The notes: generated by a model from the sequence alone, not told the origin. DNA of 64,000 nucleotides from Verrucomicrobiaceae bacterium (GCA_027484445.1 JAIXSY010000025.1:1-64000); one strand, 5' to 3'; shown: positions 42,672-51,018, counted from the stretch's first letter. Numbers and translations: made by a program.

Positions 42672-44651
42672 ATGAGAACCGAACACCACGACGAATCTGA
42701 ATCCAAATCCTGCGGCTCCTGCGAGCACGGCCATGACGACACACCGCTGCCGCGTAATGCGCTCGTCATCGCCTCCGGTGCCTTGCTGGGAGCTGGGATG
42801 CTTTTGCAATGGCTCAAGCTCGGACCATCGCCGCTCCACACGAGTTGCTATGCCCTTGCCACACTCGCGGGAGGCTTGCTCGTCTTCCCCGCAGCATTCA
42901 AAGCGCTGAGAAAACGGCGGCTCGACATGAACGTGCTCATGACCGTGGCCGTCACCGGCGCATGGCTCGTGGGTGAAGGCGCGGAAGGAGCCGCCGTGGT
43001 GTTTCTCTTTGCGCTGTCAGAGCTGCTGGAGTCCTGGAGCGTCGGCAGAGCGCGGCGTGCCATCGCCGCGTTGTTAAAACTCACGCCTCAGACCGCGCTC
43101 GTGCGCGGAGCCGATGGCGTTACCAAAGAAGTGCCTGTGGCAGAAGTCACCATCGGCAGCGAGATCAGTGTGCGCAGCGGCAGCAGCATTCCGCTGGATG
43201 GTGAGGTCATCACTGGAGCCTCTTCCGTCAATCAAGCGCCCATCACCGGCGAATCCGTGCCGGTGGAGAAGCAGCCCGGCGATCCCGTCTTCGCGGGCAC
43301 CATCAATGGTGAAGGCTCCCTCACCGTGCGTGTCACCAAAGCGTCCAGTGACAGCACGCTCGCCCGCATCATCCAGCTCGTGGAGGAAGCCGAGGAACAG
43401 AAAGCTCCCACGCAGCGCTTCGTGGACAAGTTCGCCACCATCTACACGCCCGCCGTGTTCGTGGTCGCGCTGTTGGTTGCCTTGTTCCCACCGTTCCTCA
43501 TGGGCGGCGCGTGGTCGGAGTGGACGTATCGCGCCCTCGTGCTGCTGGTCATCGCCTGCCCCTGTGCGCTCGTCATTGCCACCCCCGTCTCCATCGTCTC
43601 CGGCCTCACCGCACTCGCACGGCGCGGCGTGCTCATCAAAGGCGGTGCGTATCTGGAAGCCGTCGGCAAGCTGCGTGCCCTCGCCGTGGACAAGACCGGC
43701 ACCATCACGCAAGGCAGGCCGCAAGTCACCGGCGTCATCCCCATCGGTGACATGACCGAAGAAGAAGTGCTGCGCCGCGCTGCTGCCATTGATGCGCATT
43801 CGGAACACCCGCTGGCAAAAGCCGTCGTCATCGCCGCCCAAGCCAAAAGCATCACCTGGGCGGAATCCACCCAATACCAATCCGTCACCGGACGCGGAGC
43901 CACCGCCGTCATCGACGGCCACCCGCACTTCATCGGCAATCACAAGATGGCGCACGAACTCGGCATCTGCTCACCCGAGATCGAGGCCCGGCTCACCGAG
44001 ATCGAAAACAAAGGCCAGTCCCTCGCCATCCTCGGCCACACCCCGCATGAAGATTGCGAGGGTAAGATACTCGGCATCCTCGCCATCGGCGACACCTTGC
44101 GCCCCGAGGCCGCCAACGCCCTCATCCTGCTCCATGACGCAGGCCTTGAAAAAGTCGTCATGCTCAGCGGCGACAACCAACGCACCGTCGATGCCATCGC
44201 CCGGCAAGCAGGCATCGACGAAGCCTACGGCGACCTCATGCCCGAACAAAAAATCGAGCACATCCGCCGCCTCATGGCCGAGCATCACTACGTCGGCATG
44301 ATCGGTGACGGCGTGAACGACGCCCCCGCGCTCGCCCTTGCCAGTGTCGGCATCGCCATGGGAGCCATCGGCAGCGACACCGCCATCGAGACCGCCGACA
44401 TGGCCCTCATGCAGGACGACCTCACCCGCGTGGCCGAAGCCATCGCGCTAGGTCGGAGAACGCTGCGCATCATCCAGTTCAACGTCGCCTTCGCCCTCAT
44501 CGTGAAAGCCATCTTCCTCATCCTCGCCTTCACCGGCCACACCAGCCTCTGGCTCGCCATCCTCGCCGACACCGGCGCGACACTGCTCGTCATCATGAAT
44601 GCGCTGCGCCTCCTCGGCGGCACTGCCAAACTCAACCCGAGCACACCGTGA
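42672..44651 (+). CDS. Heavy-metal P1B-type ATPase (ZntA/CadA-like)
   Basis: A 659-aa protein with the P1B pattern: TGES in the actuator domain, ACPCALVIATP with the metal-site CPC at 296-298, phosphorylation site DKTGT (D340), a HxEHPLAKA-type SEHP motif and GDGVNDAPAL in the hinge. The absence of a CPH/SPC variant and the overall motif set point to Zn/Cd/Pb export rather than Cu. There is no N-terminal HMA domain; instead a short His/Cys stretch (EHHDESESKSCGSCEHGHDD) could bind metal. It overlaps the next gene by 4 nt. Confidence 0.9.
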   Translation: MRTEHHDESESKSCGSCEHGHDDTPLPRNALVIASGALLGAGMLLQWLKLGPSPLHTSCYALATLAGGLLVFPAAFKALRKRRLDMNVLMTVAVTGAWLVGEGAEGAAVVFLFALSELLESWSVGRARRAIAALLKLTPQTALVRGADGVTKEVPVAEVTIGSEISVRSGSSIPLDGEVITGASSVNQAPITGESVPVEKQPGDPVFAGTINGEGSLTVRVTKASSDSTLARIIQLVEEAEEQKAPTQRFVDKFATIYTPAVFVVALLVALFPPFLMGGAWSEWTYRALVLLVIACPCALVIATPVSIVSGLTALARRGVLIKGGAYLEAVGKLRALAVDKTGTITQGRPQVTGVIPIGDMTEEEVLRRAAAIDAHSEHPLAKAVVIAAQAKSITWAESTQYQSVTGRGATAVIDGHPHFIGNHKMAHELGICSPEIEARLTEIENKGQSLAILGHTPHEDCEGKILGILAIGDTLRPEAANALILLHDAGLEKVVMLSGDNQRTVDAIARQAGIDEAYGDLMPEQKIEHIRRLMAEHHYVGMIGDGVNDAPALALASVGIAMGAIGSDTAIETADMALMQDDLTRVAEAIALGRRTLRIIQFNVAFALIVKAIFLILAFTGHTSLWLAILADTGATLLVIMNALRLLGGTAKLNPSTP

Positions 44652-45034
44652 GCAAAGCCGCCCGCAAAAAGAAAGCACCGGCCACTCCGGCGGCCTTCGC
44701 CCCTCGCGACAAGGCCATGCTCATCGGCGTGCCGATCCTGCTTCTGGCAATTCCGGCCCTTGTCCTGCACTTTTCCGCCATTCACCAGCAGACCGCCTCC
44801 ATTTCAAAAACTGTGACGAAATGGAAGACCACCTATCACATCAACGACGAGCAGGCCGCCCGTATCCAGCAGATCGAAATCGCCTTCCACGGCAACGGCA
44901 GCCCCTTCAGCATCAAGCCCACTCGCAGCAAAGAAGAAAAGCACCGCCATCACGAGGAAATCAGCCGCCTAATGTCCCCCGAAGACGGTGCGCATTTCAT
45001 GAAGGCGATGGAGAAAGACGATGGCAAGCACTGA
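44648..45034 (+). CDS. Small membrane-anchored protein coupled to the P-type ATPase
   Basis: A 128-aa protein from a GTG start overlapping the ATPase stop (GTGA). A basic N-terminus is followed by one hydrophobic helix (LIGVPILLLAIPALVLHF), then a periplasmic helical domain with repeated HxH and charged residues (RHHEEISRLMSPEDGAHFMKAM). The domain loosely resembles metal-binding CnrX/Spy-like helical bundles. No family is certain. Translational coupling suggests a chaperone or regulator of the ATPase. Confidence 0.6.
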   Translation: MSKAARKKKAPATPAAFAPRDKAMLIGVPILLLAIPALVLHFSAIHQQTASISKTVTKWKTTYHINDEQAARIQQIEIAFHGNGSPFSIKPTRSKEEKHRHHEEISRLMSPEDGAHFMKAMEKDDGKH

Positions 45035-45041
45035 CGCGATC

Positions 45042-45278
45042 TCAGTGCCCAGGGCACCAGTAGTCCTCACCATGACCGCACCACCGATGCCCGTGGTGAT
45101 GATGATGGTTCCCGCAGAAACGCTGACACAGGTGCATGACGGCGGTGCGTGCTGTGGAGACAGTTTTCTCCGCCACATAGGCGGCTTGGGCAGGCAGGGC
45201 GATGGTAGCGACCAGCGCCACCGCAAGCACGGCACCCGTGACGGTGGCAGTGCGCGAGAGTTTCGTGAATGACTTCAT
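45042..45278 (-). CDS. Secreted His-rich peptide
   Basis: About 78 aa from the ATG complementary to 45276-45278; an upstream start would add 8 residues. A signal peptide (LAVALVATIALPAQA) precedes a short mature part ending with CQRFCGNHHHHHGHRWCG and further Cys/His residues, a strong metal-binding composition. It is convergent with the preceding gene. No family was recognised. Confidence 0.65.
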   Translation of the reverse strand: MKSFTKLSRTATVTGAVLAVALVATIALPAQAAYVAEKTVSTARTAVMHLCQRFCGNHHHHHGHRWCGHGEDYWCPGH

Positions 45279-45392
45279 GGCTTGTAGTTTAGTTGAATTC
45301 AAAGCCGCCCGTTTCGATGAGTGCGGGCAGCACGGGTTTCGACGAGCCTCACGCCCCGCTATTCAACCGCGTCATAAATTTGCAGAAAAGCA

Positions 45393-45421
45393 GAGGGCTT
45401 TTCATGACGGTGGAGTTGCAC
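45393..45421 (+). promoter_or_regulatory. Putative ECF promoter, copy D
   Basis: GAGGGCTT, 11 bp, GGAGTTGCAC. It matches the copies at 47265, 47759 and 51019 with the same spacing and one change in the first box. It lies 49 bp before the Cys-rich protein at 45471 and 419 bp before the sigma-regulator operon. Confidence 0.6.
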
Positions 45422-45470
45422 TGGATGAACGCACAACACCGCGTCCAACCAAACCAAACCAAATCCAACC

Positions 45471-45758
45471 ATGAAAACGAATCTCGCCATCCTCGCCGTC
45501 GCCACCATCATCGGCTTCAGTTCCACCAGTGCCATCGCCAACCCTTGGAAAGGACTGCCTCCTGGATTCAACACTCCGGCCCGCCCCTCATCGGCCCCCG
45601 CGTTCAAGTCCTGCTGCGACACCAAGACCCGCTACACCAGCAATGGGATCAAAAGCGGCATCGTGGTGAACAAGAGTATCGTGTGCAACACCGGCTGTGC
45701 CGTCCCTCATGCAGGCAAAAGCTGCACCACCGCCGAGCGCAGGCAGTGTGCGAACTAA
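45471..45758 (+). CDS. Small secreted Cys-rich protein (ECF-motif gene 1)
   Basis: A 95-aa protein with a signal peptide (LAILAVATIIGFSSTSAIA). The mature part has paired cysteines in CCDTKTRY, CNTGC and SCTTAERRQC. No family was recognised. It follows an ECF-type motif and an AC-rich leader lacking a Shine-Dalgarno sequence. A hairpin separates it from the CnrY-like gene, so partial read-through could let its promoter also feed the sigma-regulator operon. Confidence 0.65.
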   Translation: MKTNLAILAVATIIGFSSTSAIANPWKGLPPGFNTPARPSSAPAFKSCCDTKTRYTSNGIKSGIVVNKSIVCNTGCAVPHAGKSCTTAERRQCAN

Positions 45759-45774
45759 CCCGCCGCCAAACCAG

Positions 45775-45807
45775 CAACCCGCTAGGAACGGATGACCTGG
45801 CGGGTTG
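45775..45807 (+). terminator. Hairpin between the Cys-rich gene and the sigma-regulator operon
   Basis: CAACCCGC (45775-45782) with AGG pairs with CCT and GCGGGTTG (45800-45807), an 11-bp stem with one mismatch. There is no T-run, so it may attenuate rather than stop transcription into the cnrYXH-like genes. Confidence 0.45.
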
Positions 45808-45840
45808 ATCTTCCATCCATCATCCGACATCTTCCGTGTC

Positions 45841-46164
45841 ATGAACGATCACGAACTCGACTCCCTCATTCGCCAGTCTCATCCCAAAATGGAACTGCCT
45901 GCCTCTTTCAATCGCGAGGTCTGGGAACGTGTCTCCGTGGCTTCTCCGGTGCCCGCCCTCGGCGGATGGCGCGAGATCGTGGATGCGCTGCTGCTCTGGA
46001 TCGCCAAGCCCGTCCCTGCCGTTGCAGTAGTCACCGTGATGCTCGCGGCGGGCGCAGGACTCGGCGGTTTTACCGTGAGTGAAAACAGCGCATCCGCCCA
46101 GCGCACCGCCTACTTCGCCTCCATCAATCCGCTGCATCCAGCGCATCTCGCCACCCAGGAATGA
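45841..46164 (+). CDS. CnrY-like anti-sigma factor
   Basis: About 107 aa from the ATG at 45841. A short cytosolic segment (ELDSLIRQSHPKMELPASFNREVWERV) is followed by a single transmembrane helix (AVAVVTVMLAAGAGLGGF) and a small periplasmic tail. This is the layout of CnrY, which holds the sigma factor at the membrane until metal is sensed. The order anti-sigma, sensor, sigma matches cnrYXH. Sequence similarity alone is too weak; the context makes the call. Confidence 0.72.
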   Translation: MNDHELDSLIRQSHPKMELPASFNREVWERVSVASPVPALGGWREIVDALLLWIAKPVPAVAVVTVMLAAGAGLGGFTVSENSASAQRTAYFASINPLHPAHLATQE

Positions 46165-46640
46165 AACGCGGCCTCATCATCCTCATTCTTGCCGTCGCAG
46201 CCTCCTTGGCGGCTTTTTTCATCACGCGCAACCAATGCCAGTGCGGCACTCGTCTGGACGCCACTTCGCATGATGGCGAGACAATGCTTCCCGAGCTGGA
46301 ATGGCTGCACCAGGAACTCAAACTCGACGACATTCAGTTTGAGAAGGTCAAAGCCCAGCACCTCGCCTACAAGCCCACCTGCGAGGCCTTGTGCATGAAG
46401 GTGATGGCCGCCAGGAAAAAACTCGGCCAGCTCGCTGCTCAAGGAAACCTGTCTTCGCCGGAGTTTGGCGCCGCCTTGCAGGAGCAGGCCGCCGTTCACG
46501 TCGAATGTCAGAAGGCTCTATTGCGGCACCTTCAGCAAACAGCAGGACTCATGACCGAGGCCCAGGCACGCCAATATCTCGATGCCATGCTCCCGCAGGT
46601 CATCGGCGTGGCGGCGGAACCCGTCAGCCACGGGCATTAA
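46161..46640 (+). CDS. CnrX-like periplasmic metal sensor
   Basis: A 159-aa protein overlapping the anti-sigma stop (ATGA). An N-terminal membrane anchor is followed by a four-helix periplasmic domain with ELEWLHQELKLDDIQFEKVKAQHLAYKPTCEALCMKV. This matches the CnrX/NccX (heavy-metal resistance) sensor family. Histidine, glutamate and cysteine residues in that stretch are candidate metal ligands. It would transmit metal binding to the adjacent anti-sigma factor. Confidence 0.78.
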   Translation: MKRGLIILILAVAASLAAFFITRNQCQCGTRLDATSHDGETMLPELEWLHQELKLDDIQFEKVKAQHLAYKPTCEALCMKVMAARKKLGQLAAQGNLSSPEFGAALQEQAAVHVECQKALLRHLQQTAGLMTEAQARQYLDAMLPQVIGVAAEPVSHGH

Positions 46641-46655
46641 CCACGCGTGCCACTC

Positions 46656-47222
46656 ATGAGCTATCAAGACGAGGAGGACATTCAGCTCATGCAGAAGCTC
46701 GCTGCGGGCGAGGATATGGCGTTGAACGAGCTGATGCACCGCTGGCGTGATCGAGTGGCGTCCTTCCTCCTCCGCATGGTCGGAGATCATGCCACGGCCA
46801 CCGATCTAGCGCAGGAAACCTTCGTCCGTCTCTACACCCGTCGGAAAAGCTACAAGCCAACCGCTGCCTTTTCGACCTACCTCTTTCACATCGCGGCAAA
46901 TCTTGCCCGCAGTCATGCCCGGTGGAAAGGCAGGCATCCCACCGTCCCCATGGAGAATGAGGCTGGTGAGCTGACCCATGATCCGGTCGATCCGCAACTC
47001 ACGCCGGACGACGCCGCCACTCTGAACGAAAAGGCCGCGATGGTGAACAAAGCCATCGCCAGATTGCCTGCTGAGCTACGGGAGGCTTTGCTCCTGTTCG
47101 CCGTCGAGCAGATGAGCCAGGCCGAGATCGCAGCGGTTTTGCGTTGTTCGGTCAAAGCGGTGGAAGTGCGTGTTTATCGAGCACGTCAGATGCTTCGTCA
47201 GATGCTTGATGCCAGCCTGTGA
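46656..47222 (+). CDS. CnrH-like ECF sigma factor
   Basis: About 188 aa from the ATG at 46656; a GTG at 46647 is a weaker alternative. Region 2 has DLAQETFVRLY and region 4 has LPAELREALLLFAVEQMSQAEIA followed by the recognition helix (CSVKAVEVRVYRARQML), typical of ECF sigma factors. Together with the two preceding genes it forms a CnrYXH-like trio. The bipartite elements at 45393, 47265, 47759 and 51019 lie within about 4.5 kb and are the obvious candidate targets. Confidence 0.85.
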   Translation: MSYQDEEDIQLMQKLAAGEDMALNELMHRWRDRVASFLLRMVGDHATATDLAQETFVRLYTRRKSYKPTAAFSTYLFHIAANLARSHARWKGRHPTVPMENEAGELTHDPVDPQLTPDDAATLNEKAAMVNKAIARLPAELREALLLFAVEQMSQAEIAAVLRCSVKAVEVRVYRARQMLRQMLDASL

Positions 47223-47264
47223 CGCGCTGATTTTGCGCTGCATGATGCGCGGGTTGTGAAGATG

Positions 47265-47293
47265 GAGGGGTTCTCTCGGAGGTGGAGTTGCAG
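47265..47293 (+). promoter_or_regulatory. Putative ECF promoter, copy C
   Basis: GAGGGGTT, 11 bp, GGAGTTGCAG. It differs from the consensus only in the final base. It lies 62 bp before the lipoprotein at 47356 and 42 bp after the sigma-factor gene. Confidence 0.65.
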
Positions 47294-47355
47294 ACGATGA
47301 GGGCGGGTCAGTCACTCGCTCCGAAAACCAAACACAAACCAAACGCATCCATACC

Positions 47356-47670
47356 ATGAAATCCAAACTCATCCGCACCTCGCTCCTCGGACTCGCCGCC
47401 ATCGGCACGCTGGTCCTCGCGTCCTGCCAGGCTCCATCCTCCGCGCCCACAGCCGCCGTGAGCTGTGACAAGTGCGGCACCATCCACTTCAAAGCGCCGT
47501 CCACGGGTTACGGGCCGGGCAACAAAGGCATCGTCACCCTGCGTGACGCCAGTCGCATGTCCTGCCCGGATTGTGAGAACCAGGTCATCGCCATGATGAA
47601 GACTGGCAGCCTCACCAAGCATGTGTGCAAATCCTGTGGTGGTGCTCTGCGCCACTGCACGCAGCATTAA
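47356..47670 (+). CDS. Small Cys-rich lipoprotein (ECF-motif gene 2)
   Basis: A 104-aa protein with a lipobox (LASC) near residue 24. The mature part has three CxxC units (CDKCGTIHF, CPDCENQ, CKSCGG) and a final CTQH, a zinc-ribbon-like arrangement suited to binding soft metals. No family is certain. It follows copy C of the ECF motif and an AC-rich leader and is ended by a strong terminator. Confidence 0.7.
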   Translation: MKSKLIRTSLLGLAAIGTLVLASCQAPSSAPTAAVSCDKCGTIHFKAPSTGYGPGNKGIVTLRDASRMSCPDCENQVIAMMKTGSLTKHVCKSCGGALRHCTQH

Positions 47671-47691
47671 GCACACTGGAAGCCTCCAAAG

Positions 47692-47722
47692 CCGCCTGCG
47701 ACTCACCTCGCAGGCGGTTTTT
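47692..47722 (+). terminator. Intrinsic terminator after the lipoprotein gene
   Basis: CCGCCTGCGA (47692-47701), loop CTCACC, TCGCAGGCGG (47708-47717) and TTTTT. The gene at 47837 therefore needs its own promoter, which copy A supplies. Confidence 0.85.
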
Positions 47723-47758
47723 CATTTTCAACCACGGTTTCGAGGAAAAAAGAATCTT

Positions 47759-47787
47759 GAGGGGTTAGCCCAGCAGCGGCGTTGCAC
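47759..47787 (+). promoter_or_regulatory. Putative ECF promoter, copy A
   Basis: GAGGGGTT, 11 bp, GGCGTTGCAC. Identical to copy B through the first box and to the consensus apart from one base in the second. It lies 49 bp before the gene at 47837. Confidence 0.68.
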
Positions 47788-47836
47788 CCCACGTCCGCAC
47801 ATTTGGACAATCACAAACCCAAACTCTGAATCCATC

Positions 47837-48094
47837 ATGAAACTCGTCCTCACCCTCCTCACCAGTCTGCTCCTCGGCGCGGGCATCGTCTCCGCCGCTG
47901 ATGCTGGCGTCCCAGCCACCTACCCACTCAAAAAGTGCGTCGTCTCCGATGAAGACCTCGGCACCATGGGCAAGGCCGTCAAAGTCACCCACGAAGGCAC
48001 GGATGTGTATCTCTGCTGCAAATCCTGCACTAAGGACTTCCACAAAGACGCCGCCAAGTTCGTCGCCAAAGTGAAAGCGGCGGAGAAGAAATAA
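47837..48094 (+). CDS. Small secreted YHS/TRASH-like metal-binding protein (ECF-motif gene 3)
   Basis: About 85 aa from the ATG at 47837 with a signal peptide ending SAAD. The mature part has LKKCVVSDEDLGTMGKAV, then YLCCKSCTKDFHKDAAKFV. The C...CC..C arrangement is like YHS/TRASH domains, which bind metals. It follows copy A of the ECF motif. It is ended by a strong terminator. Confidence 0.75.
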   Translation: MKLVLTLLTSLLLGAGIVSAADAGVPATYPLKKCVVSDEDLGTMGKAVKVTHEGTDVYLCCKSCTKDFHKDAAKFVAKVKAAEKK

Positions 48095-48129
48095 CCTTTA
48101 CACTCAGCAGGCTCAATCTCGGGCAGTTC

Positions 48130-48160
48130 AAGTGGCCGGTTAATCAACCGGCCACTTTTT
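48130..48160 (+). terminator. Intrinsic terminator
   Basis: AAGTGGCCGGTT (48130-48141), loop AATC, AACCGGCCACTT (48146-48157) and a T-run. It closes the sigma-locus gene group before the unrelated cluster at 48214. Confidence 0.88.
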
Positions 48161-48213
48161 ATTGATACCTGACGAATGAACAGTCACCCTCGCTAACTAC
48201 TCTCCCGAGAATC

Positions 48214-49140
48214 ATGAGCGACTTCACATTCACGATGGCCCCTTCAGGGCAGTTTGTATCAAAGTTTGGCTACAGCGCAGGCATAGCTAACACCGAACCT
48301 CCCGTCATCTGGAATCCAGGCGTATTCGATCACCTGCGCAACTCCTACAAGATTGTGGATTATGAAAGGAATCTGACCCGCCTTGGGGACACGCTCACCG
48401 GTCACTACCAGGTAGTGAACCAAACTGACCTCGACTCTTATGGCGAGGTCCTTGCAAAGCTGGCTCATGATGTGAAGAACAATGCAGCCCATCTCAATCT
48501 CGGGCCTCTCAGGGGAGCATTTCGCCCATGCTCCATTGTGGACGTGATGACAAGAAACCAAGCCGGTTATCAATTCCTGAACTATACTCGGCACATAGAC
48601 AGAGAAGCTGAAATCCGCGAGGATCTTTCGCAGTTGCTTGTGCATCATGATCCTGAAGAAGAGGTTTTCCGAATTCAGATAACCGACACCGCCATTGGCG
48701 GCCATGGAGCCGAGCATTTGGCGTCGATACTCTCGCTCATCAAGGCCGACCATTCCAGGCACGCCCATCAAAAGTGGGAGGTGACCTTTAATCTCTTGCA
48801 TGACACGAGGCAGAACACCAACACCGGGAAAATGAGAGCCATTGTCGGCAAAAACACGCCAGGCCTGGATTTTAAAATTCAACTTCACGAGGTTCCCAGC
48901 TTGATCACGGAGGACTATGATGGTGGCCTTGGTTTGAAGTTCGAGTGTGGCGAGATCAGACCTTGCTCTGAACCTGGAAATTTCGTTTTTATCACCAACA
49001 ACGACATCGCCCTGGTTCAATCTGACGATCTAAAGATCACTTTTGACGAGCTATTTACCCAATCGGTCACAGATGGTTTGGTCACCTCGCCCGCTTACCA
49101 GCAAGTGGGCGACATCTGGAATCAATCCAGCCTCAAATGA
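48214..49140 (+). CDS. Protein of unknown function with possible phosphoribosyltransferase-like motif
   Basis: A 308-aa soluble protein with no signal peptide. Two stretches are notable: RGAFRPCSIVDVMTRN and a strand-loop-helix VFRIQITDTAIGGHGAEHL. The latter loosely resembles the PRPP-binding loop of phosphoribosyltransferase-fold proteins, some of which occur in bacterial conflict systems. I cannot confirm the fold. It is convergent with two minus-strand nuclease genes inside the metal island and has no metal-binding cluster. Confidence 0.6.
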   Translation: MSDFTFTMAPSGQFVSKFGYSAGIANTEPPVIWNPGVFDHLRNSYKIVDYERNLTRLGDTLTGHYQVVNQTDLDSYGEVLAKLAHDVKNNAAHLNLGPLRGAFRPCSIVDVMTRNQAGYQFLNYTRHIDREAEIREDLSQLLVHHDPEEEVFRIQITDTAIGGHGAEHLASILSLIKADHSRHAHQKWEVTFNLLHDTRQNTNTGKMRAIVGKNTPGLDFKIQLHEVPSLITEDYDGGLGLKFECGEIRPCSEPGNFVFITNNDIALVQSDDLKITFDELFTQSVTDGLVTSPAYQQVGDIWNQSSLK

Positions 49141-49157
49141 AGCGGAAATTTGAGGCT

Positions 49158-49982
49158 CTACTTTCCTTCCCGCCATTCCTGAAACGTGCTGCACAGCCTC
49201 ATTCCATTTCGGACGTGCTTTTGCCCGACCGGAGTTTTCGCCAGCTTTTCATAGACCAGGAACTCAACCAGTTTGGGGAACTTCTCGACGGGAATGTGGC
49301 CCCGGCTGCGTTTGATGAGCCGGAACTTTGTTTTGATGTGCTTGCCGATCTTGCTCCACAAAGCGGCTTCATCTCGCTCAATGGGTGACATGAACTTCAC
49401 ATACAGGTCACAGAGGTAATCGACATAGCCGGAGAGGTTGGCGTCAGCGCCGATGCTGTTCGCCGGGTATCTGCCAGTCTCTTTTTTGGGTTTGCCGCCG
49501 ACGTGAATGTTGATCTTGCCTTGGTTGTGACCGCCGATGGCGACGGCGACACCACCAGAAGTCGCCCGCGCATCCGCATTCCCGTGAATGGGGCTGCTCT
49601 TGATGCTGTTTGTAGTCTTCTTCGACTGTTTCGCGTGAATGAGCGCGGCTTGCTCAGCCATGCGCGGCGTGATCTCCTTCTGAGACTCACGCTCGTGCAT
49701 CTCCTTGATCTCGGTGAGAATATCGACGGAGTATTTAACCGGCGATTTATCGACCTCGGTGTGATGAGTCGGGCACAGCAGGATCAAATTTTTGAAGTCG
49801 TCCTTTTCAGCGGCGGTCAGCACGGGGTCGTATCTCGGCCCGCCTTTGCGCCGCGCCCTGATATGGCAGATTTCCGCGATGGAATGATCCTCCACGACAA
49901 GCGGTGCATGGCACCAGGGAATGGCGCACTGGTTGCCGGATTTGGCGAACAGGCGCTTCACTACGGTTAGACTGACTGGCAT
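49158..49982 (-). CDS. HNH endonuclease
   Basis: A 274-aa protein with an HNH nuclease N-terminus: C19 and C24 of a zinc knuckle, H40 in ICHIRARRKGGP, N65, C70 and H73-H74 in NLILLCPTHHTEVD. A Gly-rich segment (SGGVAVAIGGHNQGKINI) follows and then a helical C-terminal domain (ERDEAALWSKIGKHIKTKF). It would cut DNA as a metal-dependent enzyme. It lies 17 bp downstream of the CoiA-like gene in the same operon, so an antiviral or restriction role is plausible. Confidence 0.85.
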   Translation of the reverse strand: MPVSLTVVKRLFAKSGNQCAIPWCHAPLVVEDHSIAEICHIRARRKGGPRYDPVLTAAEKDDFKNLILLCPTHHTEVDKSPVKYSVDILTEIKEMHERESQKEITPRMAEQAALIHAKQSKKTTNSIKSSPIHGNADARATSGGVAVAIGGHNQGKINIHVGGKPKKETGRYPANSIGADANLSGYVDYLCDLYVKFMSPIERDEAALWSKIGKHIKTKFRLIKRSRGHIPVEKFPKLVEFLVYEKLAKTPVGQKHVRNGMRLCSTFQEWREGK

Positions 49983-49999
49983 GGTGATTTCGTATGGGG

Positions 50000-50956
50000 T
50001 TAATCTTCCTCCTCCAACTCTCCGAACGTGGATGGATAGTGATGTCGAAGAAAGGGGGCGTCATCGTCAGGCCACCAACGGCGGACGGTATCCATCCAAA
50101 GCCGCGCACGAGGCACCGGCCTGGTTTCTCCCCACGGCATGAATTCCTCGCGGTCACGCATTCTGAAGGCGCGATGAATGGGTAGGGTGCCCCGGTAAGG
50201 CCGGGGGCGTCTGATGATCTTGTAAGGCTTTTCGAAGCTGCCCGCCTCCTCCCAATAGCCATTCTCATTGGATCGAAATGTCACTGAGCGCGTCGCCGCT
50301 GCGAAGTGAACGGGCAGAACCTCGCCACCCATGCCAGGCAGCCAGTAATAGACCCTCCCGAAATACATCGCATGAAGGTATCTTTCGATCAGCCTCGGGC
50401 GGAAAATCTCCTCGCCTATCTCGCGGGTCAAAGGCACCACCCAGAGGACAGCAATACCAAGCTCTGAGTAGTCACGAGTGCGGGCTATGAGACTGCGGAT
50501 ACCCAGGGCGGACTTTTGCACTTCAATGACCACCCGCCTGCCCTTGATTGCTCCCTCAATGTCTGGCTTTCGCGCTTTGCGGCGTGTTTCCCGGTTCCCT
50601 CGAATCTTTTTGGTGTCACAGAACCATTCGGAGCCAGGACAGGATGAGCGCAGGTCTTCGTAGATGCGGCGCTTGCACTCATAATGCAGCCAGGACTCCC
50701 GCGAGGTGTCGAGAGGTGATAACCGGGCGTGATGCGCAAAGTGGTCGCGCATTTTCCAAGGACGCCGGTGGATCACATCGGAAAGGCAGCCAGGGCAGAG
50801 AAAAGGACCGTCATCCCTGCTCACACTCGTGGCATGGACTCTCTGGCCGTTGCTACGATGGATGGCGAAGCCCTCCAGCAGAGCCGAGCATCCCACTTCC
50901 CGCGCATCCCGGCCAGGTGGTAAATAGGGTTGCTGATCGTCATCGCGCCAACTCAT
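50000..50956 (-). CDS. CoiA-like protein with PD-(D/E)XK nuclease motif
   Basis: A 318-aa protein with features of the CoiA-like family: an N-terminal zinc knuckle (CPGC 54-57), HFAHH (72-76), ESWLHYECK (87-95), then PDIEG (131-135) and IEVQKS (144-149) as the PD-(D/E)XK nuclease core. The family includes competence-associated nucleases and many accessory nucleases of unknown role. It heads a two-gene minus-strand operon with an HNH nuclease. Confidence 0.78.
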   Translation of the reverse strand: MSWRDDDQQPYLPPGRDAREVGCSALLEGFAIHRSNGQRVHATSVSRDDGPFLCPGCLSDVIHRRPWKMRDHFAHHARLSPLDTSRESWLHYECKRRIYEDLRSSCPGSEWFCDTKKIRGNRETRRKARKPDIEGAIKGRRVVIEVQKSALGIRSLIARTRDYSELGIAVLWVVPLTREIGEEIFRPRLIERYLHAMYFGRVYYWLPGMGGEVLPVHFAAATRSVTFRSNENGYWEEAGSFEKPYKIIRRPRPYRGTLPIHRAFRMRDREEFMPWGETRPVPRARLWMDTVRRWWPDDDAPFLRHHYPSTFGELEEED

Positions 50957-51018
50957 GGTGATGAGTCAGCTATTTGTGGCAGCGTGAAGCAACCCGCAAA
51001 ATGTTTTCAAACATTCTT

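Noticed and set aside
48214..49140. Assigning the 308-aa protein as a phosphoribosyltransferase
   Set aside because: The PRPP-loop resemblance is only one short stretch, so it is kept as a possibility, not a call.
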